Shown here: in pieces, positions 35,409-44,600 of the stretch | Position numbering within the stretch: position 1 is the first letter of the stretch | Layout of the letters: each line of letters starts with the position of its first letter | Source: Lachnoclostridium sp. An181 | GTDB taxonomy: Bacteria; Bacillota; Clostridia; Lachnospirales; Lachnospiraceae | DNA: 64,000 bases | NCBI RefSeq assembly: GCF_002160325.1 | Contig: NZ_NFKJ01000016.1 | Span: 1 to 64,000 of the forward strand | Direction: 5' to 3' | The notes under the pieces: generated by a model | The model's database searches: none | What the model was told of the DNA's origin: nothing | What the model saw: the letters and a program-made list of their open reading frames with translations, nothing else | Position numbers and translations under genes: made by a program

Positions 35409-37321
35409 ACAAACGCCACCCTTTCGCTCTCTGCCCCTGTCCGTTTCGTCACTTTAATGGAGTCCATATATTCCAGAATCGGCTTTGCACTCTTTCTGCT
35501 TGTCTGGAACATATCCCGCACTTCTGCGATCGTGATCATCCCGTCCTTTTTCAGTTTCTCTTCTATTTTTTGTTTTGCCGCATCAATAAGCCCCGGCAAG
35601 GTATACATCTCTTCATTCATCTTCACGACAGCGCGCTCATCTAAGAGGATACTTAAAATATCATCCACGATTTCTTTAGGGATTCCTGCAAAATCTATCT
35701 GGGAATACCTAAGAAAATCGTACCCTGCTTTTCCCAGATTCTTCTCAAAAACTTCTGCCACCTTTTGGAAACGCGCATCCTTTTCCACCTCAAATCCCGG
35801 AACGTGCAGATATTCATTTTTTTTCTCCACAGCCCCTTCTTCCACAAGCCGCTCCAGCATACGGTCAAACACATTTAACTTCATTTTCTTGAAAAACTTC
35901 ATGTGCACTTCCGCTTTTTTCATTCCGTAGCGGTACGGATACTGTCGGTGATAATCCTTCAGAGCCGGACAGATCGTTTCTTTCGCTCTGTCAAAGTCTG
36001 CACGGTGCCATACATATGTCTCCTTCTTCATAGGGAAGGACACAAGAAGTCCGGATTGTTTTAATTCTTCGATATCTGCTGTTACTTCTTCCATGGAAAG
36101 CGCTGTCAGTTTTGCCAGCTCCTGGCAAGTGACCATGGTTTCATTGTACTGCTTTACATGCAGTTCAATGACATCTGCGCTGCTGCCCGCCTCTTTTCTT
36201 TTCAGCTCTTCGATAGCCTCTTCCTGGAAACGCTTTTTCTTGGAAGGGTTCGGCTCCAGCACCACACCCCCTCCAATGGTCTCCATCGGAGAGTAAAACC
36301 GCACGACAAACTTGTCCCCTCTTCTGAGGGCAATCTCTTCCTCCAGACGCAGCTGTACATAGCCTTCCTCCCCAGGTCCGATCTCCTCCTTGTCGAGAAG
36401 AACAGCACGGCAGAGGATCTCACTCGTCCCTGTAAACAGATGAAGTCTCATGTGGTTTGTAAGTATTCTCACAGAGGATGGCAGCACTTTCATCTTTACA
36501 TCCAGCATCATCGTATTTTTCATGCTGTCAGGCGGTGCAAGGACGCAGCCTCTCTGCAGCTCACTCTTCTTGATATTTGACAGGTTGATGGCCACTCTCT
36601 GCCCCGCAAAACATTCTTCTACCTCTTTTCCGTGAACCTGAATACTGCGTATTTTGCATTCTTTTTGGATAGGGTACATACAAAGGAGGGTGTCCTTTGT
36701 GATCTTACCGCTCAAAAGAGTGCCCGTCACAATTGTTCCAAATCCGGAAAGGGAGAAAACTCTGTCTACCGGCAGCCTTGGAATCGTGTGTATCTCCTTT
36801 TCTTCCACCTCTTCCCTTGCCACCATATCGATCACTTCTTTTAACCGGTCAATTCCTTCTCCTGTTGCTGCTGAAACATGTACGATCGGAGCCTGCTCAA
36901 GAAACGTACCTTGCAGCTCATCCTTGATTTCCTCCTCCACAAGCTCCAGCCACTCCTCGTCCACCAGATCACACTTGTTGAGAACAAGAATGCTTTTTTT
37001 AATGCCAAGCAGCCCCAAAATATCCATGTGCTCCCTTGTCTGCGGCATGATTCCTTCGTCCGCAGCCACCACAAGCATGACCAGATCCATGCCCACAACT
37101 CCGGCAACCATATTATTGATAAACCTCTCATGGCCAGGTACGTCAATGATCCCCGCCCTGTCTCCTGATTTCAAATCAAAATAAGTAAATCCCAAATCAA
37201 TGGTGATCCCTCTTCTTTGCTCTTCTTCCCAGCGGTCCGTATTTCTTCCGGTCAGCGCCTTGATCAGCGTTGTCTTTCCGTGGTCAATATGTCCCGCTGT
37301 TCCTATGATGATATTTTTCAT
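35405..37321 (-). CDS. selB: Selenocysteine-specific elongation factor SelB
   Basis: A 638-residue EF-Tu-like GTPase that carries Sec-tRNA to UGA codons. G1 [11 protein letters not shown]2 RGITIDLG, G3 DVPGHE and the NKCD motif are all intact in the first 140 residues. The C-terminal third is a set of winged-helix repeats (from about 390) that bind SECIS RNA. The ATG at 37321 overlaps the selA stop (ATGA); a 7-residue longer ORF is not used. Clients visible in this window are PrdB and SelD. Confidence 0.97.
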   Translation of the reverse strand: MKNIIIGTAGHIDHGKTTLIKALTGRNTDRWEEEQRRGITIDLGFTYFDLKSGDRAGIIDVPGHERFINNMVAGVVGMDLVMLVVAADEGIMPQTREHMDILGLLGIKKSILVLNKCDLVDEEWLELVEEEIKDELQGTFLEQAPIVHVSAATGEGIDRLKEVIDMVAREEVEEKEIHTIPRLPVDRVFSLSGFGTIVTGTLLSGKITKDTLLCMYPIQKECKIRSIQVHGKEVEECFAGQRVAINLSNIKKSELQRGCVLAPPDSMKNTMMLDVKMKVLPSSVRILTNHMRLHLFTGTSEILCRAVLLDKEEIGPGEEGYVQLRLEEEIALRRGDKFVVRFYSPMETIGGGVVLEPNPSKKKRFQEEAIEELKRKEAGSSADVIELHVKQYNETMVTCQELAKLTALSMEEVTADIEELKQSGLLVSFPMKKETYVWHRADFDRAKETICPALKDYHRQYPYRYGMKKAEVHMKFFKKMKLNVFDRMLERLVEEGAVEKKNEYLHVPGFEVEKDARFQKVAEVFEKNLGKAGYDFLRYSQIDFAGIPKEIVDDILSILLDERAVVKMNEEMYTLPGLIDAAKQKIEEKLKKDGMITIAEVRDMFQTSRKSAKPILEYMDSIKVTKRTGAESERVAFV

Positions 37322-38748
37322 ACATATTCTCCCGGTTCCCAATTTTTCTCCAGAATACCTGTCCCGGAGAGTTCTCTTACTATCTCATCCATACCTTCTT
37401 TGGCAATGGTCCGCATATCCAGCACAATCTCGTCATTCACTGTCCGGGGAATGATCGGCACAGGCAGATGTCTCATCCGCTCTTCCAGCTGTGCGGTTGT
37501 AATGTTCTTTGGACGCATGCACACAGCCATACTGTCCAGTCTCTCAAGCGGAAGAGATCCACCTCCAACCTGGGACTCACACTTATCCAGACGTACATCC
37601 GCCTTGATGTTTCTTCTCACAAGCATGTTTCGCAATTTTTTTGCTCTTTTTTCCACATCCCCAAAAGATTCGGTGATCATCCTAAGCGCAGGTATATTTT
37701 TTAGCGCCCGCTCCTCTGACAAATACTCCATAAGGAGGATCTCCAGGGCAGATGCTGTAAATTTGTCGATTCTAAGAGCTCTGGTGAGCTGGTTCTTTTT
37801 CATCATATCAATATATTTTTTCCGCCCCACGATGATTCCTGCCTGCGGTCCGCCCAGGAGTTTATCCCCGCTGAAACAGACAATGTCAGCGCCTGCTTTT
37901 ATGGACTCCTGCACTGTCGGCTCATACGACAGACCGTATTTGCTAAGATCCACGAGCACGCCGCTTCCAATGTCCTCGATCAGCGGCAGCTCCTTCTCCT
38001 TTGCTATTTTTGCAAGTTCCATGACTGAAACAGACTCTGTAAATCCCACGATCCGGTAATTACTTGTGTGCACTTTTAAAAGCGCTTTTGTCTCCTCTGT
38101 CACTGCCTCCTCATAGTCCGCCAAATGCGTTTTGTTTGTCGTCCCTACTTCCACAAGCGTTGCACCGCTTTGCTCCATCACGTCCGGCACGCGGAATTTT
38201 CCGCCGATTTCCACAAGTTCTCCTCTGGATACAACGACTTCGCCGCCTTTTCCCATGGTGTTCAGGACGAGCAGAACAGCTGCCGCATTGTTGTTAACTG
38301 CCATAGCTGCCTCGGCCCCGGTAATTTTACACAAAAGTTCCTCAAAGTGAGCATACCGCTCTCCTCGTTTTCCTTCTTCCAGATTATATTCAAGATTGGA
38401 GTATCCCAGAGCAATCTTCCCGATATGGCGGATGTGTTGTTCGCCGATCGGCGCTCTCCCAAGGTTTGTGTGGAGAATCGTCCCCGTTGCGTTGATGACT
38501 GGACGCATATTGGGCCTGCTCGCTCTTTTTGCGCGGCGCACGATCCGCTCTTTCAAGGCCTCGACCCTCTCATTTGCCTCTTTCTCGCTTTGACACTCTC
38601 CGATAAATGTCCGCAGGGCCTCCAACTCCTTTCGCACAGCCTCCAGTACAACATCATAGCTGCACTCCTCAATAAGCCTGGCGATTTCTTTGCTCTCCAA
38701 AAGTACATCCACTTTGGGAATCCTTCTGTACCATATATTTTTCTCCAT
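37318..38748 (-). CDS. selA: L-seryl-tRNA(Sec) selenium transferase SelA
   Basis: A 476-residue PLP enzyme that converts Ser-tRNA-Sec to Sec-tRNA-Sec with selenophosphate. The PLP lysine is in CFSGDKLLGGPQAG near 298 and the conserved INATGTILHTNLGRAP near 85. The N-terminal tRNA-Sec-binding domain (1-65) is present, as expected of the decameric bacterial enzyme. It follows selD by 15 bases and overlaps selB by four. Confidence 0.97.
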   Translation of the reverse strand: MEKNIWYRRIPKVDVLLESKEIARLIEECSYDVVLEAVRKELEALRTFIGECQSEKEANERVEALKERIVRRAKRASRPNMRPVINATGTILHTNLGRAPIGEQHIRHIGKIALGYSNLEYNLEEGKRGERYAHFEELLCKITGAEAAMAVNNNAAAVLLVLNTMGKGGEVVVSRGELVEIGGKFRVPDVMEQSGATLVEVGTTNKTHLADYEEAVTEETKALLKVHTSNYRIVGFTESVSVMELAKIAKEKELPLIEDIGSGVLVDLSKYGLSYEPTVQESIKAGADIVCFSGDKLLGGPQAGIIVGRKKYIDMMKKNQLTRALRIDKFTASALEILLMEYLSEERALKNIPALRMITESFGDVEKRAKKLRNMLVRRNIKADVRLDKCESQVGGGSLPLERLDSMAVCMRPKNITTAQLEERMRHLPVPIIPRTVNDEIVLDMRTIAKEGMDEIVRELSGTGILEKNWEPGEYV

Positions 38749-38763
38749 GTTCCTTCTCCTGTT

Positions 38764-39813
38764 TTATATAAGACGGATATAATTTGCATCCGGCTCTTTT
38801 TCCACTACTTGTCCTATGACCGCTACTTTGGTATCCATATGTTTGCTTTCAAATTTTTCCATCACATCATCCGCCAATTCTTTTGGTACGCTGAGCAAAA
38901 GCCCGCCGGAAGTCTGTGGATCATACAAAAGATCCTGCTCATACTCCATGGCTTTTCCCGGGTCCACATACTTTCCGCTGTACTCCCGGTTTTGGTATGC
39001 GCCTGCAGGGACAAGCCCCATTTTCGCATACTCATCCGCACCTTTCACAAACGGTATCTTCTTTACATTCAGCTGAAACGTCACTTCGCTGGCCACAGCC
39101 ATCTCCGCACAGTGGCCGAGAAGTCCGAATCCTGTGATATCTGTACATGCACGTATATTTCTTCCCTCATCCACCACTTCTTTGGCTTTTTTGTTCAGGG
39201 ACGCCATCACAACCTGTGCTTCCTTTATGGATTCTTCGTCTGCCATCTGTGCCTTGATCGCGGTATTCACAATCCCGTTTCCAATCTGCTTTGTCAAGAT
39301 CAGTACATCTCCCGGCCTGCTTCCGTAGTTTTTCCATATTTTCTTTGGATGCACAAAGCCGGCAACGCAAAGGCCGTATTTTGGCTCATCATCCTGGATG
39401 GTATGCCCTCCTACAAGGACGGCTCCTGCCTCCTTTACTTTATCCGCTCCCCCTGCCAGTATTTCCGCCAGTATGGAGGGATCAAGACAGTTTGGAAATC
39501 CTGCGATATTGAGTGCAAGTCTTGGCTCCCCTCCCATGGCGTATACATCGCTTAACGAATTGGCAGCCGCAATCTGTCCAAACATATATGGTTCGTCTAC
39601 AATAGGTGTAAAGAAATCCACGGTCTGGATCAGTGCGACATCGTCCGTGATCTTGTAAACAGCGGCATCGTCAGATGTCTCAAATCCAACCAGAAGATTT
39701 TCATCATAAAATTTCGGCAGCTTGCCCAGAACCTGGGCAAGGGTCTTTGGACCTATCTTTGCCGCTCATCCGGCCGTCTTTGTCATCTGCGTCAGTCGAA
39801 TCTTTTCTTCCAT
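38764..39813 (-). CDS. selD: Selenophosphate synthetase SelD, a selenoprotein
   Basis: A 349-residue enzyme making selenophosphate from selenide and ATP. The N-terminal frame reads MEEKIRLTQMTKTAG-Sec-AAK: a TGA at 39766-39768 sits at residue 16, where other SelD proteins have Cys or Sec followed by the ATP-site Lys19. Downstream are the metal-binding DD (SDDAAV) and the GGHTIQD motif. Simple ORF calls begin only at codon 65 and miss this. ATG 39813 has AAAGGATATAAGAGG upstream. SelD would thus depend on its own product for synthesis. Confidence 0.96.
39736..39763 (-). promoter_or_regulatory. SECIS hairpin of selD
   Basis: Two bases after the UGA, GGCAA-(AGAUA)-GGUC pairs with GACC-C-UUGCC around the loop CAAA. 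A competing perfect 9-bp hairpin (CUUGCCCAG-GUU-CUGGGCAAG, 39721-39741) shares the UUGCC arm, so the two folds exclude each other. Confidence 0.6.
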
Positions 39814-39857
39814 CCTCTTATATCCTTTCTTTGATCATGCATGAAGTTTTCCTGATT

Positions 39858-40460
39858 TTACGGGCGGATAATCCTTCCTGCCTGTGCCATTTTCTCCACA
39901 ATATTGTACATATTTGTCACTGTACCGACTTCTAATTTTTCTGTCAGCCCATAATAATTCAGGCAAGTTCCACAAGTAAGGATTTCCACGCCTTGCTCCT
40001 CCAATCCCTTTAAATCTTCCAGACTGTCTGAGCCCTCGGCAGTCAATGTGGCTCCTCCATTGTAAAACAGCATGGTTTTTGGCAGCTCGTCCAGTTGTGT
40101 GACTGCAAAAATAAAACCTTTCATCAAAACTTTGCCAAGCTCGTCATTTCCTTCTCCCATCTTGTCCGACGCAACAACTACAATGGTATCTCCTTTGATT
40201 TCTGCCTTGCATGTCTCCTCAGTATCCGTGTCCCCGATTTCAGATCCTTTGATTTCTATGCGGTATTTTTTCTCTTCCAATTTTTCTGAAACAGCCTCTG
40301 CGCCCATACTGTTTGCAAATTTTGTAACGTTCTTCACTGCGGTCTCATTGTCCACCAAAACCTCCAGCACTTGATTTCCCTTTAGCTCCTGCATCGCCTT
40401 TTTTGTTTTAATAACCGGAATCGGGCAAGCGTCCCCGATCGCATTTACTTGAATTTTCAT
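39858..40460 (-). CDS. yedF: Selenium metabolism protein YedF
   Basis: A 200-residue two-domain protein. Residues 1-75 are a TusA-like domain with ACPIPVIKTKKAM (Cys12); residues 95-200 are a DsrE-like domain with TCGTCLNYYGL near the C-terminus. YedF proteins accompany selD, selA and selB in many bacteria and are thought to carry selenium, but no reaction is proven. Start at 40460 is set by alignment to the TusA domain; an ORF extension to 40535 covers the promoter and operator D. First gene of yedF-selD-selA-selB-lysR. Confidence 0.9.
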   Translation of the reverse strand: MKIQVNAIGDACPIPVIKTKKAMQELKGNQVLEVLVDNETAVKNVTKFANSMGAEAVSEKLEEKKYRIEIKGSEIGDTDTEETCKAEIKGDTIVVVASDKMGEGNDELGKVLMKGFIFAVTQLDELPKTMLFYNGGATLTAEGSDSLEDLKGLEEQGVEILTCGTCLNYYGLTEKLEVGTVTNMYNIVEKMAQAGRIIRP

Positions 40461-40490
40461 AATCCTATATTCCCTTCCTTCATTTTTACA

Positions 40491-40511
40491 CTTATAGAAA
40501 TATTCTATCAC
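40491..40511. promoter_or_regulatory. Predicted selenium-regulon operator D (yedF operon)
   Basis: CTTATAG-N7-CTATCAC matches 11 of 14 arm positions of sites A-C and keeps the T-N11-A core with inner symmetry ATAGAA / TTCTAT. It overlaps the -10 of the yedF promoter, which would suit repression. Confidence 0.55.
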
Positions 40512-40530
40512 TCTTTCTCCTATGGGTAAA
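40502..40530 (-). promoter_or_regulatory. Promoter of the yedF-selD-selA-selB-lysR operon
   Basis: Minus strand TTTACC, 17-bp spacer, TAGAAT, about 40 bases before the yedF ATG. The -10 lies inside operator D. Confidence 0.6.
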
Positions 40531-40669
40531 CCCAATTTTTATTTCCTTTTTCTATTCTTATATCGTTTCCGGCTATAAATAGGACATTGTGTTTTTGTGG
40601 GATTGCTGATATAATAACTTCGATTTAAAGACAGGAACTCATTCATGATCAAGAAAGGATTTTATAGAT

Positions 40670-41542
40670 ATGTGGATAGCAGATGGCTGGAAAGAATACG
40701 AAGTGCTCGATTCCTCAAACGGCGAAAAGCTGGAGCGGTGGGGAGATTTTCTCCTCATAAGACCGGATCCGCAGGTGATATGGAATACACCCAAAAAGTT
40801 AAAAGGCTGGAAACATCCAAACGGGCACTATCACCGCAGTAAAAAAGGAGGCGGGGAATGGGAGTTCTTTGACCTACCAAAACAGTGGCAGATTCATTAC
40901 AAAAATCTGACCTTTAACTTAAAACCGTTCAACTTTAAGCATACTGGTCTTTTCCCAGAACAGGCAACAAACTGGGATTGGTTTTCAGAAAAAATAAAAC
41001 ATGCAGGAAGGCCGGTGAAAGTACTCAATCTATTTGCGTACACAGGCGGAGCAACTTTGGCCGCAGCTGCAGCAGGGGCTCATGTAACGCATGTAGATGC
41101 GTCCAAAGGAATGGTCGGATGGGCAAAAGAAAATGCAGTCTCTTCAGGCCTTGAGGATGCACCAATCCGATGGCTTGTGGATGACTGCGTCAAATTCGTG
41201 GAGCGGGAGATCCGAAGAGGAAATCATTACGATGCCATCATCATGGACCCTCCTTCTTATGGCCGCGGACCAAAAGGTGAGATCTGGAAAATCGAGGATG
41301 CCATTCACCCTCTCATCCGGCTCTGCACAAAGATACTCTCCGATGACCCGCTTTTCTTTCTCATCAACTCTTACACCACAGGACTTGCTCCTGCTGTGCT
41401 GACTTACATGCTCTCCACTGAGCTTGCTCCTTGGAAAGGAAAGGTGGAGTCACAGGAAATCGGACTTCCGGTCACTTCCAATGGTCTTGTCCTCCCTTGC
41501 GGCGCATCCGCTCGTTGGGAAATATGTAGAGATATCATTTAA
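40670..41542 (+). CDS. Class I SAM-dependent methyltransferase, RlmI/RlmK-like
   Basis: A 290-residue methyltransferase. SAM motif I is VLNLFAYTGGATLAAAAAG near 118, the acidic residue follows in VTHVDASKGM, and the catalytic-type motif is IIMDPPSYGRGPKGE near 195. These resemble 23S rRNA cytosine-5/guanine methyltransferases of the RlmI/RlmK group; the exact base is unknown, and no PUA domain is evident. SD AAAGGA ten bases upstream. It is divergent from the yedF operon and probably unrelated. Confidence 0.8.
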   Translation: MWIADGWKEYEVLDSSNGEKLERWGDFLLIRPDPQVIWNTPKKLKGWKHPNGHYHRSKKGGGEWEFFDLPKQWQIHYKNLTFNLKPFNFKHTGLFPEQATNWDWFSEKIKHAGRPVKVLNLFAYTGGATLAAAAAGAHVTHVDASKGMVGWAKENAVSSGLEDAPIRWLVDDCVKFVEREIRRGNHYDAIIMDPPSYGRGPKGEIWKIEDAIHPLIRLCTKILSDDPLFFLINSYTTGLAPAVLTYMLSTELAPWKGKVESQEIGLPVTSNGLVLPCGASARWEICRDII

Positions 41543-41580
41543 AAATACCCGGGGATTTCAAATACCCCGGGTACTTTTTT
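41541..41580. terminator. Bidirectional terminator (methyltransferase / GH101)
   Basis: TACCCGGGG / CCCCGGGTA stem with a 10-base loop, followed by CTTTTTT on plus and TTTTTAAAT on minus. It lies between convergent genes. Confidence 0.85.
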
Positions 41581-41610
41581 ACGGTTTTGCCTTTTTAGGC
41601 AGACCGTTTT

Positions 41611-44600
41611 TTATTCTTTATTTTTTCGTCTGTATACAATGACTCCGCCCACAATTGCAGCTGCTACAACCAAGAGGACAATAATTGCCACCGGGTTTGC
41701 AGCATCTCCTGTCTTCGCACTCTTCACAGACTGATTTCCTGTGTCAGATGCCCCTGATGCTTTGTCATTGTTTGATGTACTGCTGCCGGAACCGACTGCC
41801 TTTGTATCATCTGTCTGGTCCGGTGTGCCGCTTGTTGATGCCAACAAGTTGTCGATGGATGCCTGAAGTTCTTTTGTAGCTGTCTCAACGAGATCTCTGC
41901 CTGCCTGATCGTTGTTCAGAACAGATACCGCTGATGCAAGTGCTCTTGAGAAGACTTCCACATCTGTTTCATTTGCTCCCTCAAGGTTCATTGCCTGAGC
42001 CTGATTGATAAGGGCCTCAAGTGCGCTCTTGTCTGGTTTCAGTCTCAGCGCGCTTGCTGCATCCATAAGGGCTTTCCAAGCATCGTCCACTTGTTTCTGG
42101 GTAGCCATAAAATCTTCTGCAACTTCTTTTGCTGTTGCAAGGGCAGTATTGAATGTATCCTGACCTTCTTCAAGATACAGGCTTAAGTCCAATGCGCTTG
42201 CCCACTCAATGACTTTGTTCAAGTCTTCCTTGTTTGCCATCTTGCGGTTCAGCTCTGCTGTTGCTTTTAAAAGAGCCATCCAAGCATCATCAATCTCTTT
42301 CTGCATTGCATTCGGATCGTCTCTTACAACTTTCGCTGCATCCAAAGTTTCAAGGAATGCATCCTTCTTCTCATCGTCAACATAATCATTCATATCCAGA
42401 CTTTCTGCAAAGGCAATGACTTTCTCAAGGTCTGTCTTATCACCCTGTTTGAAGGAAAGATACTGCATGATATCGATGAGCGCTTTCCAGCTGTTGTCAA
42501 CCATTTCCTGTGTAACAGTCTTATCTCCTGTTTCTACTTTTGCAACAATATCATTTGCATTTGCCAGTCTTGCTTCAAATTCTGTTACGATTGCCGGAAT
42601 TACATCTGTTGTATCCACTTTTTTTGCAAGTTCAATTGCGTATTTGAGAACTGCAACGGAAACTTCTGACTCGATTGCCTCTCCAACCGTTACAGTCGCG
42701 CTTGCGCTAAGGCCTGCCACGTTGGATGCTGTGATGGTTGCTGTTCCCTCTTTGACACCTTTTACAACACCGTTCTGGTCTACTGTTGCAACTTCTTCAT
42801 CGGAAGAACTCCATACAATACCTTTTACAAGAGTTCCTTCCTCATGTTTGAGCTGCATTTCCACAGTTTCGCCTATATTGACTTTTGCATCATCCATAGA
42901 GATTTCTTCTGCCACTTTCTGTACAGCGAACGGAGCAATCTCTGTGACAGCTGCGAAATCATTTCCGCCGACCTCTATACTGAATTCAATATAGCGTCCC
43001 GCCACATTGGAGTCGAACTGAGTCTCAACCCAAGCACCATTGCTCTGAAGATTTTTATCTACAGTTACTGCAGATGCAGATGCAATCTCTTCCTTATTCT
43101 CGTCAAGGATTCTGTAGCTGAACTGGCGCACAATACCATTTACATTGGAGTCATTTCTCTGCTGGAATTTAAATCCGCCAAATTCTATTGCTTTTCCAAG
43201 GTCTACTGTCAGGATTGCCGGATTTTCAGGGCTGACAACAAAGCCTTCTCCTGCCCAGTTGCTGTGCCACCATGTACCGGAATTTCCGTCTACCGCGTTT
43301 CCTGCCGGCTGCAAAGCATATTCTGTGTTTGCAGCTGCAGTCATCTGAAGTCCATCGATATCTACAACTACCTGATCTAATACTGTGATTGTAAATTCGA
43401 TCGCCTCTGCATTCGGGATTTCTGCTGTCAATACCGCAGTTCCTTTTTCTAATGCGAGAACTTTGTTATCCTCTACTTTTGCAACTTTTTCGTCGCTTGA
43501 TTTCCATGTCACTTTTTCAAGGTTGCTTCCGCTGATCGTTGCAGTTTCACCTTTGTAAAGCTCTGTCTTGTCAATTGCCACGGAAATAGCGTCCGGATCT
43601 TCTTTGATCACAAGATTATCGATAACCAGATCCGTCTCTCCCATGCTGCCGCTGCCTGCCAGTCCGCCATTCTCATAGATACCGATCCATGTCTGTCCGT
43701 CTCCGCTTGCAGTGAATGTTGTCTTAAAGTGTTTCTGACCTTCTTCTCCTCTTGCCTGTGCCAGCCAGTTTTCATCCGCCGGAGTTGCTGTTCCTGCACC
43801 ACTTCCGATGACAAGTCCATATGCCTTATCCGGTCCGGACTGATAATCGAATTCTACTGTGTATACCTTGCCAGCCTCAAAGTGGAAATTCTGAGGAACT
43901 GTCTGGAAAATGATACCTGTGTTTGTGCCGTGATGTTTCAGAGAATACTCTCCATCGATCACATCATCGATCACTCTTCCATTCCATCCTGTCTGTGTAT
44001 ATGGTTCATGGAGCTGGGACAGATGAGATACCTGGTCTCCTCCTGCCTGAACACGTCCTGTTACAAACGGATACAGCCCTTCTGCCACAGATTCAAAATC
44101 CTGAGTAAAGCTTCCATCTTTCTGGAAGTTGTTCAAAGTTTTTTGTACGACACGGATATCGTCAAAATATGTTGCCCCTTCACCAGCTTTTCTTGCAAAT
44201 GTAAGATCCGCTGTTTTTCCTTCTGCAACAAAGGATACAAGCATACGCTGCATGTTGCTGCCGTGCTCTTCATCAGATGCTACACTGTTTGGAACTACGG
44301 AGCGCATTGTATAGTTGGACGTTTCTTTGTCCCCTGCACACACTGTCATTGTAGCTTTGGCATCGCTTTCATTGTCAACATAGGCAATTGCAACGTAATC
44401 TTTTCCTTTTTCCAGTCCTGAAATCTGTGTAGTAACTTTCACATCTTTATCCGGGCTGTTGAATGCCAGTGTCTGATCTCCTGTGCTGTCCTTTTCCACA
44501 ACGATTGCATCGCTGTCAATATCTCCTGACCACTCATCTGAAGAAAGTTTTTCTCCGGCACCAGGATAACCGTTGAATCCTGGATCCACCACGTAGCCGT

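Noticed and set aside
38125-39555. 476-codon plus-strand ORF over selA and selD
   Set aside because: It is antisense to two well-supported genes and its translation is rich in Cys, His and Phe as expected from the reverse of coding DNA.
40649-40669. Fifth copy of the selenium operator before the methyltransferase gene
   Set aside because: TTTATAG is present but the second arm (GATAGCA) does not pair, and it lies on the SD and start codon.
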